A DNA stretch of 64,000 nt, from positions 39,973 to 103,972 of the forward strand of contig NZ_CADDWM010000002.1 of the NCBI RefSeq assembly GCF_902809835.1. Direction: 5' to 3'. The position numbers and the translations under genes are program-made. The notes under the pieces are model-generated. The model worked only from the letters and a program-made list of their open reading frames with translations. It searched no databases and was not told where the DNA came from. This DNA is from Agromyces sp. Marseille-P2726 (GTDB taxonomy: Bacteria > Actinomycetota > Actinomycetes > Actinomycetales > Microbacteriaceae). This document shows, piece by piece, positions 52,811 through 61,474 of this stretch (positions are counted from its first letter, which is position 1; each line of letters begins with the position of its first letter).

Positions 52811-53512
52811 ATGAAGGTGGTCAGTTACAACCTGAGGAAGCACCGCGCGATCGCGGAACTCGCTGCGCTCGACGAGCGCTACTCCCCCGACGTCATCGCG
52901 CTGCAGGAGGTCGACACCACGGGCCTCGCCGAGGAGGTCGGCAAGCTGCGGCTCGCCCACTCCACGACGGGCAATCGACTCGGGCTCGCGGTGTACTACC
53001 GTGCCGACCTCTTCGAGCTTCGCGCCGTGCGTGCCTTCGCGCTGAAGAAGTCGCTGCACGACCACCTGCTTCGCCCGGCGCACGAACGCCTGCTCGCGGT
53101 TCGCCTGCACGACCTCCTCGAGCAGCGAGAATCGGTCGTCGCGTCGTTCCACGCGGCGCCGCTGACCGCCCTGAACTCGCTGCGACGCCACCAGATCAGG
53201 TCGGCCCTCGCCGAGCTGCAGTTCCTCGGGCCGAACCTGCCGACCCTCATGGTCGGCGACTACAACTATCCCGTGTTCAAGGACAACCTGGCCGCGAAGG
53301 TGCGCGAGGTCGGATACGAGCTGTCGCTCAGCGACAGCCGCACGTACACGCGCTACAAGTTCTTCCGGGGGCACTTCGACCTCGCGACATCCGTGGGCTT
53401 CGACATCGCCGGCGTCGAGACGCTGCCGCGCGGGTCGTCCGACCACCTCCCGATCCTCGTGCACGCGCACTACGCGGGCGTGCCGGTGCAGCAGACCGAG
53501 CCAGTCATCTGA
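52811..53512 (+). CDS. Endonuclease/exonuclease/phosphatase family protein
   Basis: 233 aa EEP-fold protein without signal peptide: VVSYNLRKHR, VIALQEVDT, MVGDYNYPVF and SSDHLPIL carry the expected metal and catalytic residues. Could be a nuclease or phosphodiesterase. ATG 52811 with TAGGCT 7 nt upstream, facing the DNA ligase gene. Confidence 0.82.
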   Translation: MKVVSYNLRKHRAIAELAALDERYSPDVIALQEVDTTGLAEEVGKLRLAHSTTGNRLGLAVYYRADLFELRAVRAFALKKSLHDHLLRPAHERLLAVRLHDLLEQRESVVASFHAAPLTALNSLRRHQIRSALAELQFLGPNLPTLMVGDYNYPVFKDNLAAKVREVGYELSLSDSRTYTRYKFFRGHFDLATSVGFDIAGVETLPRGSSDHLPILVHAHYAGVPVQQTEPVI

Positions 53513-53542
53513 CGGGCGGATGCCGCGGGCCGGCGCCGGCCG

Positions 53543-54301
53543 TCAGCGCGGCGCGGCGGGCGCCACCGTCGCCAGCCACTCGTCGAAGGTCTGCACGCCG
53601 TGGTCGGCGTCGGGTCCGGGCAGGAGGGTGCCGTCGCGCATCGCCCGACCGAAGCCACCGGGAAGCGGCGCCTCGACGACCCGGCCCGGCTTGCCGGCGC
53701 GCTCGGCCCAACGCCGGACCAGGTCGGCCATGCGTTCCTCCCGGGGCCCGGCGAGGTCGCGCGACCATCCGGCCGGCTCGGCCGTCGCGAGGGTGACGAG
53801 GCGCTCGGCCACCTCCCTCGCCGCCACCGGCTGCGAGCGCATGGCGGGCACGGGCACCACCGGACCCGACTTCATCCGCTCGTAGATCTGCATCGCGAAC
53901 TCATGGAACTGCGTCGCCCGCAGCAGCGTCCAGGGCACGCTTCCGGCGGCGACGAGCTGCTCCTGCAACGCCTTGCCGGCGTAGTAGGCGAACGGCGCGT
54001 CGCCGACGCCCACGATCGAGAGCGCGACGTGGTGGCGAACGCCGGCAGCCGCTTCGGCGGCGAGCAGGTCTCGCGTCACGGCTCCGAAGAACTCGCGCGA
54101 GGTCTTCGCCGAGGTGGTGCGCACCGAGGTGACGTCGATGACGACGTCGCATCCGTCGAGCGCTCTGGCGAGGCCCTCGCCGGTGGTCAGGTCGACGCCG
54201 GTCGATCGGGTGAGCACGATCGGGTCATGCCCCCGCTCCCGCGTGACGTCGACGACGTGTCGTCCGATCATGCCGGTTCCGCCGGCGATGGCGATCCTCA
54301 T
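53543..54301 (-). CDS. NAD(P)-binding atypical SDR protein (NmrA-like)
   Basis: 252 aa: IAIAGGTGMIGRHVVDVTRERG Rossmann start and VALSIVGVGD with YYAGKALQEQLV, typical of atypical SDR/NmrA-like proteins that reduce or sense NAD(P). Divergent from an ECF41 sigma factor, whose known targets are often such oxidoreductases. ATG 54301. Confidence 0.8.
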   Translation of the reverse strand: MRIAIAGGTGMIGRHVVDVTRERGHDPIVLTRSTGVDLTTGEGLARALDGCDVVIDVTSVRTTSAKTSREFFGAVTRDLLAAEAAAGVRHHVALSIVGVGDAPFAYYAGKALQEQLVAAGSVPWTLLRATQFHEFAMQIYERMKSGPVVPVPAMRSQPVAAREVAERLVTLATAEPAGWSRDLAGPREERMADLVRRWAERAGKPGRVVEAPLPGGFGRAMRDGTLLPGPDADHGVQTFDEWLATVAPAAPR

Positions 54302-54344
54302 CGGACCGATTCTTCCGTAGTGTTCACATCCCCTACGACCGGAT

Positions 54345-54371
54345 GCCGCACCGGAATGTGAGGATGTGAGC
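54345..54371 (-). promoter_or_regulatory. Possible ECF41-type promoter for the SDR gene
   Basis: On the minus strand GCTCACA (54365-54371), a 16-nt spacer and CGGC (54345-54348) resemble the ECF41 promoter (TGTCACA-N16-CGTC) with two and one mismatches. It sits upstream of the SDR gene and overlaps the sigma factor start. Weak match. Confidence 0.3.
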
Positions 54372-55274
54372 ATGCCGCATGTGGAAACCGACGAACTCCG
54401 TGACGTCCTCGGCGAACGCCGGCGGCTCATGAACCTGGCGTTCCGCATGCTCGGGTCGTGGAACGACGCCGAGGACGTGGTGCAGCAGGCGTACGAGCGC
54501 TGGTACCGGCTCGACGACGAGGCGCGGGCCGCGATCGAGCGACCGGGCGCGTGGCTCACGACCGCGGCATCCCGCCTCTGCCTGACCCTGCTCGACTCGG
54601 CGCCGGCCAGGCGGGAACGGTCCGTCGGCGAGTGGCTGCCCGAGCCGGTACCGACGGATGCCGCGGCCGGCTCGTCACCGGCGATCGACCCGCTCGACCG
54701 CGTCGCGCTCGACGACTCCGTGAGCATGGCGCTGCTCGTCGTGCTCGAGTCGCTGACCCCGGCGGAACGGGTGGCGTTCGTGCTGCACGAGGTGTTCGCG
54801 GTGCCGTTCGCCGAGATCGCCGAGGCCGTCGGTCGCTCTCCCGCGGCCACCCGTCAGCTCGCGGCCTCCGCTCGACGGCACGTCCGCGAGCTGCGACGCC
54901 GACCGGCGCCGGTGAGCGAGCACGAGCGGCTCGTGCGCGCGTTCCGCGCGGCGTGCGAGCACGGCGACCTCGAGCAGCTGATCAGCATCCTCGACCCCGA
55001 CGTCGTGTCGGTGAGCGACGGCGGCGGCCGGGTGCGCGCCGCCCTGCGCCCGGTCGTGGGGGCCGACAACGTCGCCCGCTTCCTCCTCGGCGTCATCGCC
55101 AAGGCCGGACCGGGTGTCGCGATCGAGCAGCGGGAGGTGAACGGCGCGGCCGGATTCGCGGTGACCGAGGGCGGCCGCGTGATCGGCGTCGTCGCGCTCG
55201 GCACCGCGGAGGCGCGCATCCACGACGTCTGGATCGTGCTCAACCCAGATAAGCTGCACGCCTGGAATCGCTGA
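54372..55274 (+). CDS. sigJ: ECF41-family RNA polymerase sigma factor (SigJ-like)
   Basis: 300 aa. Sigma2 ([20 protein letters not shown], about 20-40) and sigma4 ([20 protein letters not shown], about 115-155) are followed by a C-terminal SnoaL/NTF2-like domain. The ECF41 hallmark motifs WLPEPV, DGGGRV and NPDKL are all present; in this group the C-terminal domain controls the sigma instead of a separate anti-sigma. ATG 54372 has GAGG 8 nt upstream; GTG 54366 is possible. Divergent from an SDR gene, and 13 bp before ACC deaminase. Confidence 0.88.
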   Translation: MPHVETDELRDVLGERRRLMNLAFRMLGSWNDAEDVVQQAYERWYRLDDEARAAIERPGAWLTTAASRLCLTLLDSAPARRERSVGEWLPEPVPTDAAAGSSPAIDPLDRVALDDSVSMALLVVLESLTPAERVAFVLHEVFAVPFAEIAEAVGRSPAATRQLAASARRHVRELRRRPAPVSEHERLVRAFRAACEHGDLEQLISILDPDVVSVSDGGGRVRAALRPVVGADNVARFLLGVIAKAGPGVAIEQREVNGAAGFAVTEGGRVIGVVALGTAEARIHDVWIVLNPDKLHAWNR

Positions 55275-55287
55275 TCGAAGGAGCACC

Positions 55288-56310
55288 ATGGCCCTCGCCG
55301 ACTTCCCGCGCCACCCGCTGACGTTCGGGCCGAGCCCCGTGCATCCGGTGAACCGGCTGAGCGACCACCTCGGCGGTCCCCGCATCTGGATGAAGCGCGA
55401 GGATGTCTCGAGCGCCCTGGCCTTCGGCGGCAACAAGACCCGCAAGCTCGAGTACCTGGTGCCCGACGCGCTCGCGAAGGGCGCCGACACGCTCGTGTCG
55501 ATCGGCGGCGTGCAGTCGAATCACACCCGGCAGGTGGCCGCCGTCGCCGCGCACCTCGGGCTGCAGGCGGTGCTCGTGCAGGAGCGCTGGGTCGACTGGC
55601 CCGATCCGGTGAACGACCGGGTCGGCAACATCCTGCTCTCGCGGCTCATGGGCGCCGACGTGCGGCTGTCGCCCGCCGGGTTCGGCATCGGCTTCAAGTC
55701 ATCGTGGAAGCAGGCGATCTCGGATGTCGAGGCGTCGGGCGGTACGCCGTACGCAATCCCGGCCGGGGCCTCCGATCACCCGCTCGGTGGTCTCGGGTTC
55801 GCGAACTGGGCGCACGAGGTCGCAGCGCAGGAGCGCGAGCTCGGCGTGTTCTTCGACACGATCGTCGTGTGCGCGGTCACCGGCTCGACGCAGGCGGGGA
55901 TGATCGCGGGGTTCGCCGACCTCGAGCAGAACTTCGGCGGGCGGCCGCGACGCGTCATCGGCATCGACGCGTCGGCGAAGATCGACGAGACCCGCGAGCA
56001 GGTTGGGCGCATCGCACGCAACACCGCCGAGGTCATCGGGCTCGGGCGCGCCCTGCGCGATGACGAGGTCACCGTGCTCGAGGGCTGGGCCGGCGACGAC
56101 TACGGGATCCCCGTCGAGTCGACCGACGAGGCGATGCGGCTCACCGGGCGGCTCGAGGGCGTCATCCTCGACCCGGTCTACGAGGGCAAGTCCATGGCGG
56201 GACTCATCGACCTCGTGACGAGCGGCGCCATCCCCCGTGACGCCAACGTGCTGTACGCCCACCTCGGCGGACAGCCCGCGATCAACGCGTACAGCGGCCG
56301 CTACCACTAG
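55288..56310 (+). CDS. acdS: 1-aminocyclopropane-1-carboxylate deaminase
   Basis: 340 aa PLP enzyme converting ACC (ethylene precursor) to 2-oxobutyrate and ammonia. The PLP Lys50 lies in [11 protein letters not shown], with [10 protein letters not shown] and TGSTQAGM phosphate-binding stretches. Two residues used to separate AcdS from D-cysteine desulfhydrase are AcdS-like: Glu in DPVYEGKSM (near 295) and Leu in YAHLGGQPA (near 322). Whole length matches. AAGGAG precedes ATG 55288; it is 13 bp after the sigma factor stop and may be in its operon. Confidence 0.92.
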   Translation: MALADFPRHPLTFGPSPVHPVNRLSDHLGGPRIWMKREDVSSALAFGGNKTRKLEYLVPDALAKGADTLVSIGGVQSNHTRQVAAVAAHLGLQAVLVQERWVDWPDPVNDRVGNILLSRLMGADVRLSPAGFGIGFKSSWKQAISDVEASGGTPYAIPAGASDHPLGGLGFANWAHEVAAQERELGVFFDTIVVCAVTGSTQAGMIAGFADLEQNFGGRPRRVIGIDASAKIDETREQVGRIARNTAEVIGLGRALRDDEVTVLEGWAGDDYGIPVESTDEAMRLTGRLEGVILDPVYEGKSMAGLIDLVTSGAIPRDANVLYAHLGGQPAINAYSGRYH

Positions 56311-56510
56311 GAGCTCGCACCACCGCCGAGTGTGCTCGAAACCGCGTTCCTCGCCAGTACCGGCTGGCGTGGCGGCGTCATTTCGGGCACGGTCGGCGAC
56401 CGCACCACCACGAAGCACGGCGTCGCGGGCGATACCACCGTGACCGGAGGGGCCGCAAGGGGTTCCGTCCGTCGCCACGAGCGGCCGTGCCCTCCGCCTA
56501 GGGTGGGGCC

Positions 56511-57353
56511 GTGGGAGCAGAGACACGGACAGCGGATCGGGTTCGACAGATCGTCGTGATCGCCACGGCCGTCGCGGCGATCGCGGGAGCGACGATCGGC
56601 TCGGGTGCGTTCGGCGGCCAGGCGATTCCGGATGCCGCAGGCGGCGCCCTCGCGGCCGACGCGACGCTGATCGCTCCCGCGGGCCCCGCGTTCTCGATCT
56701 GGTCGGTGATCTACCTCGGGCTCGCGGCGTACACGGTGTGGCAGGCGCTCCCCGGCCAGGGTGCGCGGCCGATTCACCGCAGGGTCGGGTACTGGGTCGC
56801 GGCCTCGCTCGCGCTGAACGCCGCGTGGATCGGCAGCGTCCAAGCCGACCTGCTGGGGCTTTCGGTCGTCGTGATCGTCGCCCTGCTCGTCGTGCTCTGC
56901 ATCGCCTTCGTGCTCGTGCGCCGTACGCCGCACGACGGGGCATCCGGCATCCGAGCGATCACCGACGCCGTCGTCATCGACGGCACGATCGGCCTCTACC
57001 TCGGCTGGGTGACCATCGCGACGGCGGCGAACATCACGGCCTGGCTGACCGCCATCGGATTCTCGGGCGCCGGGCTGCCGGCCGATGCCTGGGGCGTCGG
57101 GGTCGTCGCCCTCGCCGGCCTGGCGGGCGTCGGCACCGCCATCTGGGGCCGCGGCCGACTCGCGCCCGCGGTGGCGCTCGCCTGGGGTCTCGCCTGGCTG
57201 GCGGTGGCCCGGTCGACGGGGTCGCCCGCGTCGTCGGCCGTCGCGATCGCCGCGGTTATCGCCGCCCTCGTCGTGCTCGGCGCCGCGGTCGTGGTTCGCG
57301 TGATCACGGCTCGTCGGCGCACTCCGCCGTCGGCACGCAACGCGACGCCGTAG
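56511..57353 (+). CDS. TspO/MBR-related tryptophan-rich sensory-type membrane protein
   Basis: 280 aa, seven or so helices; APAGPAFSIWSVIYLGLAAY and NAAWIG match TspO-like motifs, but the length exceeds TspO (about 160 aa), so this is the longer variant with extra C-terminal helices. TspO proteins bind porphyrins/isoprenoids and modulate pigment genes in some bacteria. GTG 56511 follows TAGGGT by 6 nt. Convergent with the PDG gene, 10 bp apart. Confidence 0.7.
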   Translation: MGAETRTADRVRQIVVIATAVAAIAGATIGSGAFGGQAIPDAAGGALAADATLIAPAGPAFSIWSVIYLGLAAYTVWQALPGQGARPIHRRVGYWVAASLALNAAWIGSVQADLLGLSVVVIVALLVVLCIAFVLVRRTPHDGASGIRAITDAVVIDGTIGLYLGWVTIATAANITAWLTAIGFSGAGLPADAWGVGVVALAGLAGVGTAIWGRGRLAPAVALAWGLAWLAVARSTGSPASSAVAIAAVIAALVVLGAAVVVRVITARRRTPPSARNATP

Positions 57354-57363
57354 GCACCCCGCG

Positions 57364-57807
57364 CTACGCCGTCGGCAGCCCGCGCTCCCACGTGGCGACG
57401 GGCCCGGCGACGACGTGGAACGACGGGTGCGCGTCGGGAACCTCGACGTGCTGCCAGGCGCGCCGGAGGTCGGGGGCACGCCGTTCCAGCTTCGACATGA
57501 GGTGCGCCCACTCGAACATGAGCTGGCCGGTCGTGACGGCGATCGGCGGCGCCGTCGCGAGCGGGTCGCGGATCCGCTCCCGAGCGAAACGGTATCCGCG
57601 CCGCTCGGCCTCGTCGGCGACCGCCGCGAGGTACCTGCACACGGCCGCCATCGGATCCTCGACCGCACGGAACCGTTCGAGCTGCGGATGCCGCGAGTAG
57701 CCGCGGCTCGGCTCGAGGATGACCGCCTGGGCGAGCAGGCCCTCACGCCAGCACGCGGTGAGCGCCTGCCGATCGAGGTACCGCGGATGCACCGACCACA
57801 GCCTCAC
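57364..57807 (-). CDS. Pyrimidine-dimer DNA glycosylase family protein (PDG / endonuclease V type)
   Basis: 147 aa single-domain protein of the Pyr_excise family: RLWSVHPRYLDRQALTACWREGLLAQAV. The Glu in WRE corresponds to the T4 endonuclease V catalytic Glu23; the N-terminal Thr2 of T4 EndoV is replaced by Arg, so the mechanism may differ. It should act on UV photoproducts. The GTG start overlaps the SDR stop by 4 nt (GTGA) in an operon headed by the MarR gene. Confidence 0.8.
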   Translation of the reverse strand: MRLWSVHPRYLDRQALTACWREGLLAQAVILEPSRGYSRHPQLERFRAVEDPMAAVCRYLAAVADEAERRGYRFARERIRDPLATAPPIAVTTGQLMFEWAHLMSKLERRAPDLRRAWQHVEVPDAHPSFHVVAGPVATWERGLPTA

Positions 57808-59291
57808 GCGGCGGCCGCCTCGGATGCCCGGGCCGCCGCCGTCTCGAGGATCCGGTTCGCCATGCCGTTGAAGATGATGCCATGGAACGGGAGCAGGAGC
57901 ACCCAGTAGAGGCGCCCGGCGGGCCCCTTCGGAACGTAGATCGCCGTCTGGCGGTAGCGGGAGCCGGCGCCCGCGGCATCCGAGCCCTCGAGTTCGAGCC
58001 AGCCGCGCCCGGGCATCCTCATCTCGGCGCGCGGGCGCAGACGCCGGCCGCGCTCGATCGACTCGACCCGCCACACGTCGACCACCTCACCGGTGTGCAG
58101 CTGCGTGGGGTGGCGCCGCCCGCGGCCCATGCCCACGCCGCCGAAGATGCGGTCGATCCAACCGCGGGCAGCCCACGCGAGCGGGAAGGAGTACCACCCG
58201 TTGGCGCCGCCGATGGACTCGATGACGTGCCACACGGCGGATGGCGGCGCTGCGCTGGTGCGTTCGCGGACGTCGGTGCGCACCGTGGTGCCCGCCCACG
58301 ATGGGTCGGTGGGCAGCGGATCGCTCGGCGCGCCGGGCACGGTCGCGTTCTGCCAGCTCGTCTCGATCATGCCCTCGGCCTCGCGAGTGAGCGCGAGACG
58401 GACGGCCTGCCGATACGTGAGCAGCCCCTCGCGGGGCGGCGGGATGTAGCGGTCGATGTCGTGCTCGAGGGCGACGCAGTCGTGCTGGAGCGAGGCGATG
58501 ATCGGCACGGCGATCGACCGCGGCACGGGCGTCACCACGTTCACCCACTGCGCGGCGAGCCACGGCGTCAGCACGGGCAGAGCGGCGATGGGGCGCTGTG
58601 GAAGTCCCGCCTCCACGGCGTACCCGTTCATCATCTGTCCGTATCGCAGGATATCGGGACCGCCGATGTCGAACGTCCGGTCGACGTCGTCGGGCATGTC
58701 GACGGCGCCGACGAGGTATCGCAGCACGTCGCGGATCGCGATCGGCTGCACCCAGTTGCGCACCCACCTCGGCGCCGGCATGTACGGCAGCACCTCGGTG
58801 AGGTGCCGGATCATCTCGAACGAGGCCGACCCCGAGCCGATGATGACGCCGGCCTGCAGCACGACGGCCGGCACCGCCGAGCCGAGGAAGATGTCGCCGA
58901 CCGCCTTCCGCGAGGCGAGATGCCGTGAGAGGGCCACGCCCTGTGGATGCAGCCCACCGAGGTAGACGATCTTCGACACTGCGTGTCGCTCCGCGGCTCG
59001 CGCGAACATGGCCGCGTTCTCGTGTTCCGCACGCTCGAACGCGCCACCGGCGCTCATCGAGTGCACGAGGTACATCGTCACATCGATGCCTCGGAGGGCG
59101 TCGGATGTCGCGGCCTCGTCGTCGAGGCTGCCCCGCTTGACCGTCACGCGCTCGCGCCACGGGGCGTTGAGCAGCTTGCTCGGCGTGCGCACGAACACCG
59201 TGACGTCGTGGCCTGCGGCGAGCAGCTGCGGCACGACGCGCCCGCCGACGTACCCGGTCGCGCCGGTGACCAGGACGCGACGCGGGCTCAT
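57804..59291 (-). CDS. SDR-type NAD(P)-binding protein with DUF2867 domain
   Basis: 495 aa two-domain protein: atypical SDR (VLVTGATGYVGGRVVPQLLA, about 5-290) and a DUF2867 C-terminal domain (about 320-480; SAVWHVIESIGGANGWYSFP, GRLYWVLLLPFHGIIFNGM). Common next to pigment or photolyase genes in actinobacteria. Overlaps the MarR gene by 4 nt (ATGA) and the PDG gene by 4 nt. Redox or quinone-related role possible. Confidence 0.82.
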   Translation of the reverse strand: MSPRRVLVTGATGYVGGRVVPQLLAAGHDVTVFVRTPSKLLNAPWRERVTVKRGSLDDEAATSDALRGIDVTMYLVHSMSAGGAFERAEHENAAMFARAAERHAVSKIVYLGGLHPQGVALSRHLASRKAVGDIFLGSAVPAVVLQAGVIIGSGSASFEMIRHLTEVLPYMPAPRWVRNWVQPIAIRDVLRYLVGAVDMPDDVDRTFDIGGPDILRYGQMMNGYAVEAGLPQRPIAALPVLTPWLAAQWVNVVTPVPRSIAVPIIASLQHDCVALEHDIDRYIPPPREGLLTYRQAVRLALTREAEGMIETSWQNATVPGAPSDPLPTDPSWAGTTVRTDVRERTSAAPPSAVWHVIESIGGANGWYSFPLAWAARGWIDRIFGGVGMGRGRRHPTQLHTGEVVDVWRVESIERGRRLRPRAEMRMPGRGWLELEGSDAAGAGSRYRQTAIYVPKGPAGRLYWVLLLPFHGIIFNGMANRILETAAARASEAAAA

Positions 59292-59809
59292 GGGGCCACC
59301 TCTGCTTCGCGGCCGGGCGCCTCGTCGAGAATCGCGGCGAGCCGCTCGAGGAAGCGGATGACGACCTCGCGATCGCGGGGCTCGAGCGACTCGGCGAGCC
59401 GCAGCATCCGCTCATGCATCGGACCGAGCGCGCGCCGGAGTCGCTCGTGGGCCCCGGGCAGGGTGCTGAGCAGCAGTGCACGACGGTCGGACGGATGGTT
59501 GCTGCGAGCGATGTACCCCTCGGCGACGAGTCGGCCGACGACCTTCACCGTCGCAGCCGTGGTGATGCCGAGTGCGCGCGACATCCCTGCGCTGGTCGCG
59601 GCGCGACCGGCCCGCTCGTTCTCGATGATCCACCGGAGGGCGGCGAGGTCGGTGTCGCCCATATCCATGTCGTCACGGATGCGTCGACGCATGGCGGCCT
59701 CGGCCGCGCGGTGGCGGCGCACGCTCTCGAGCAGGGCGAGGGCCGAGGGCTCCACCGCGTCGTACCAGTAGTGATCATCACTTCTGCGTTCGGTTCTTCC
59801 GCTCGGCAT
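59288..59809 (-). CDS. MarR-family regulator of the crt/repair region
   Basis: 173 aa winged-helix protein: MGDTDLAALRWIIENERAGR, ALGITTAATVKVVGRLVAEGY, and DRRALLL in the wing (about 55-115). Divergent from idi-crt and first gene of the SDR-PDG operon. In Corynebacterium, a MarR protein (CrtR) beside crtE represses the crt genes and responds to prenyl diphosphates; the same role is likely here. ATG 59809 follows TAGCAT by 6 nt. Confidence 0.85.
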   Translation of the reverse strand: MPSGRTERRSDDHYWYDAVEPSALALLESVRRHRAAEAAMRRRIRDDMDMGDTDLAALRWIIENERAGRAATSAGMSRALGITTAATVKVVGRLVAEGYIARSNHPSDRRALLLSTLPGAHERLRRALGPMHERMLRLAESLEPRDREVVIRFLERLAAILDEAPGREAEVAP

Positions 59810-59832
59810 GGACCAATGCTATCGTCAGATCA

Positions 59833-59866
59833 CTAACTTGGTTAGCGAATTCACTAACTGAGTTAG
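59833..59866. promoter_or_regulatory. Two MarR-type palindromes, 21 bp apart
   Basis: CTAAC-TTG-GTTAG (59833-59845) and CTAAC-TGA-GTTAG (59854-59866) share extended context (ACTAAC...GTTAGCGAA), spaced two helix turns. They cover the divergent promoters: the MarR gene start is 24 bp left, idi ATG 30 bp right. Strong candidate for cooperative repression of both directions. Confidence 0.8.
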
Positions 59867-59895
59867 CGAACTGATCTGAACGGACGGCGGGGGAC

Positions 59896-60435
59896 ATGAA
59901 GACCATCGAAGATCTCGAAGACGAGGTCGTGCTGCTCGATGAGGCGGGCACTCCGATCGGCCGGGCGCCGAAGAGCGCCGCGCATGGCCCCGACACGGCG
60001 CTGCACCTCGCCTTCTCGTGTCACGTGCTGAATCCCCTCGGCGAGGTGCTCGTGACCCGACGAGCGCTCACCAAGCAGACATGGCCAGGCGTCTGGACCA
60101 ACTCGTTCTGCGGTCACCCGAAGCCCGCCGAGACGTTGATGGCCGCCGTTCGCCGCAGGGCCGACTTCGAGCTCGGCATCGACCTCGACCACATCGAGCT
60201 GGCCCTCCCGCTGTTCCGCTACCGCGCGACCGACGAGAACGGGATGGTCGAGAACGAGCTCTGCCCGGTGTACCTCGCCACGACCACCGACGAGCCCGAC
60301 CCGAACCCTCGCGAGGTCGCGTCGCACATCTGGGTGACGCCCGATCGCCTCCGTCGCGCCGTCGACGCAGCCCCCTGGACCTTCAGTCCTTGGCTCGTGC
60401 TGCAGGCTCGCGAGCTGGAGCTGTTCCATGACTGA
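59896..60435 (+). CDS. idi: Isopentenyl-diphosphate delta-isomerase (type I)
   Basis: 179 aa Nudix-fold enzyme interconverting IPP and DMAPP for isoprenoid/carotenoid synthesis. Catalytic Cys in TNSFCGHP, Nudix-like helix AAVRRRADFELGI, and ENELCPVY with the catalytic Glu. GGGGGA precedes the ATG. First gene of the crt operon; overlaps crtE by 8 nt. Confidence 0.95.
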   Translation: MKTIEDLEDEVVLLDEAGTPIGRAPKSAAHGPDTALHLAFSCHVLNPLGEVLVTRRALTKQTWPGVWTNSFCGHPKPAETLMAAVRRRADFELGIDLDHIELALPLFRYRATDENGMVENELCPVYLATTTDEPDPNPREVASHIWVTPDRLRRAVDAAPWTFSPWLVLQARELELFHD

Positions 60436-61474
60436 CCTGCTCACCTCGACGGTCGACGACGGGCTTCGCACGCTGTTCGCCGAGACCCTCATCCGCTCCC
60501 GTCGGTACGGCGACCACTACACGCGGCTCTGGGAATCGCTCGAGCAGCAGATGGCCGGCGGCAAGCGCATCCGTCCCCACCTCGTGAACTGCGCCTACGA
60601 GGGGTTCGGCGGAGCCGACCAGGCCCTCGTCACCCGCGTGGCGATCGCGTTCGAACTGCTGCACACGGCGTTCATCATCCACGACGACGTCATCGACGGC
60701 GACGTCGTGCGCCGAGGACGACCCACCATCGCCGCCCGGTTCGCGCAGCGCGGACGCGCCGGCGGCGTCGACCCCCGCCGGAGCCGGGAGTGGGGCGAGA
60801 CCGCCGCCGTGCTCGCGGGCGACCTGGCGCTCAGCCTCGCCCCCCGCGAGCTCGCCTTGCTCCCCATCCCCGAGGCCCGGCGCGCCGCCCTCCTCGACGT
60901 GCTCGACCGTGCCGTCTTCGTGTCGGCCGCCGGCGAGCTCGCCGACGTCGTGACCGCCGGATCGATGGCGGCCCAACCGATGGAGCTCGTGCTCGCGACG
61001 CTCGAGCACAAGACGGCGGTCTACTCGTTCGAGTGCCCGCTCACGGCGGGCGCCATCCTCGCGGGCGCACCCGACGACTCGGTCGAGGCGCTAGCACGAT
61101 TCGGCCGCCTCGTCGGCGTCGCCTTCCAGATCACCGACGACATCCTCGGCGTCTTCGGCGACCCGGCGGTGACCGGCAAGTCGACGACCTCCGATCTCCG
61201 CTCCGGAAAGCAGACCGCGCTCACCGCGCACGCCGCCACGACCGACGCCTGGCCGTTCATCTCGACACGACTCGGCGACCCGGCGCTCGATGACGAGGGC
61301 GCCGACTCGGTGCGCGCCGCCCTCCTCGACTGCGGCGCGCTCGACGCGGCGCGGCGTCTCGCCGACGAGCACGTCGCGCTCGCCAGGTTCGAGCTCGACG
61401 CGGCCGAGCTCCCCGACGCGTTGAAGGTCACCCTCGCCGAGCTCGCCGAGCGTGCTGCGGAGCGCTCGCGATGA
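60428..61474 (+). CDS. crtE: Geranylgeranyl diphosphate synthase
   Basis: 348 aa trans-prenyltransferase. First Asp-rich motif HDDVIDGD (about 77-84), GGKRIRPHL for IPP binding, second motif FQITDDILGVFGD (the usual fifth Asp is Gly, as in actinobacterial IdsA/CrtE). Makes GGPP (C20) for phytoene. Overlaps idi by 8 nt and crtB by 4 nt. Confidence 0.94.
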   Translation: MTDLLTSTVDDGLRTLFAETLIRSRRYGDHYTRLWESLEQQMAGGKRIRPHLVNCAYEGFGGADQALVTRVAIAFELLHTAFIIHDDVIDGDVVRRGRPTIAARFAQRGRAGGVDPRRSREWGETAAVLAGDLALSLAPRELALLPIPEARRAALLDVLDRAVFVSAAGELADVVTAGSMAAQPMELVLATLEHKTAVYSFECPLTAGAILAGAPDDSVEALARFGRLVGVAFQITDDILGVFGDPAVTGKSTTSDLRSGKQTALTAHAATTDAWPFISTRLGDPALDDEGADSVRAALLDCGALDAARRLADEHVALARFELDAAELPDALKVTLAELAERAAERSR

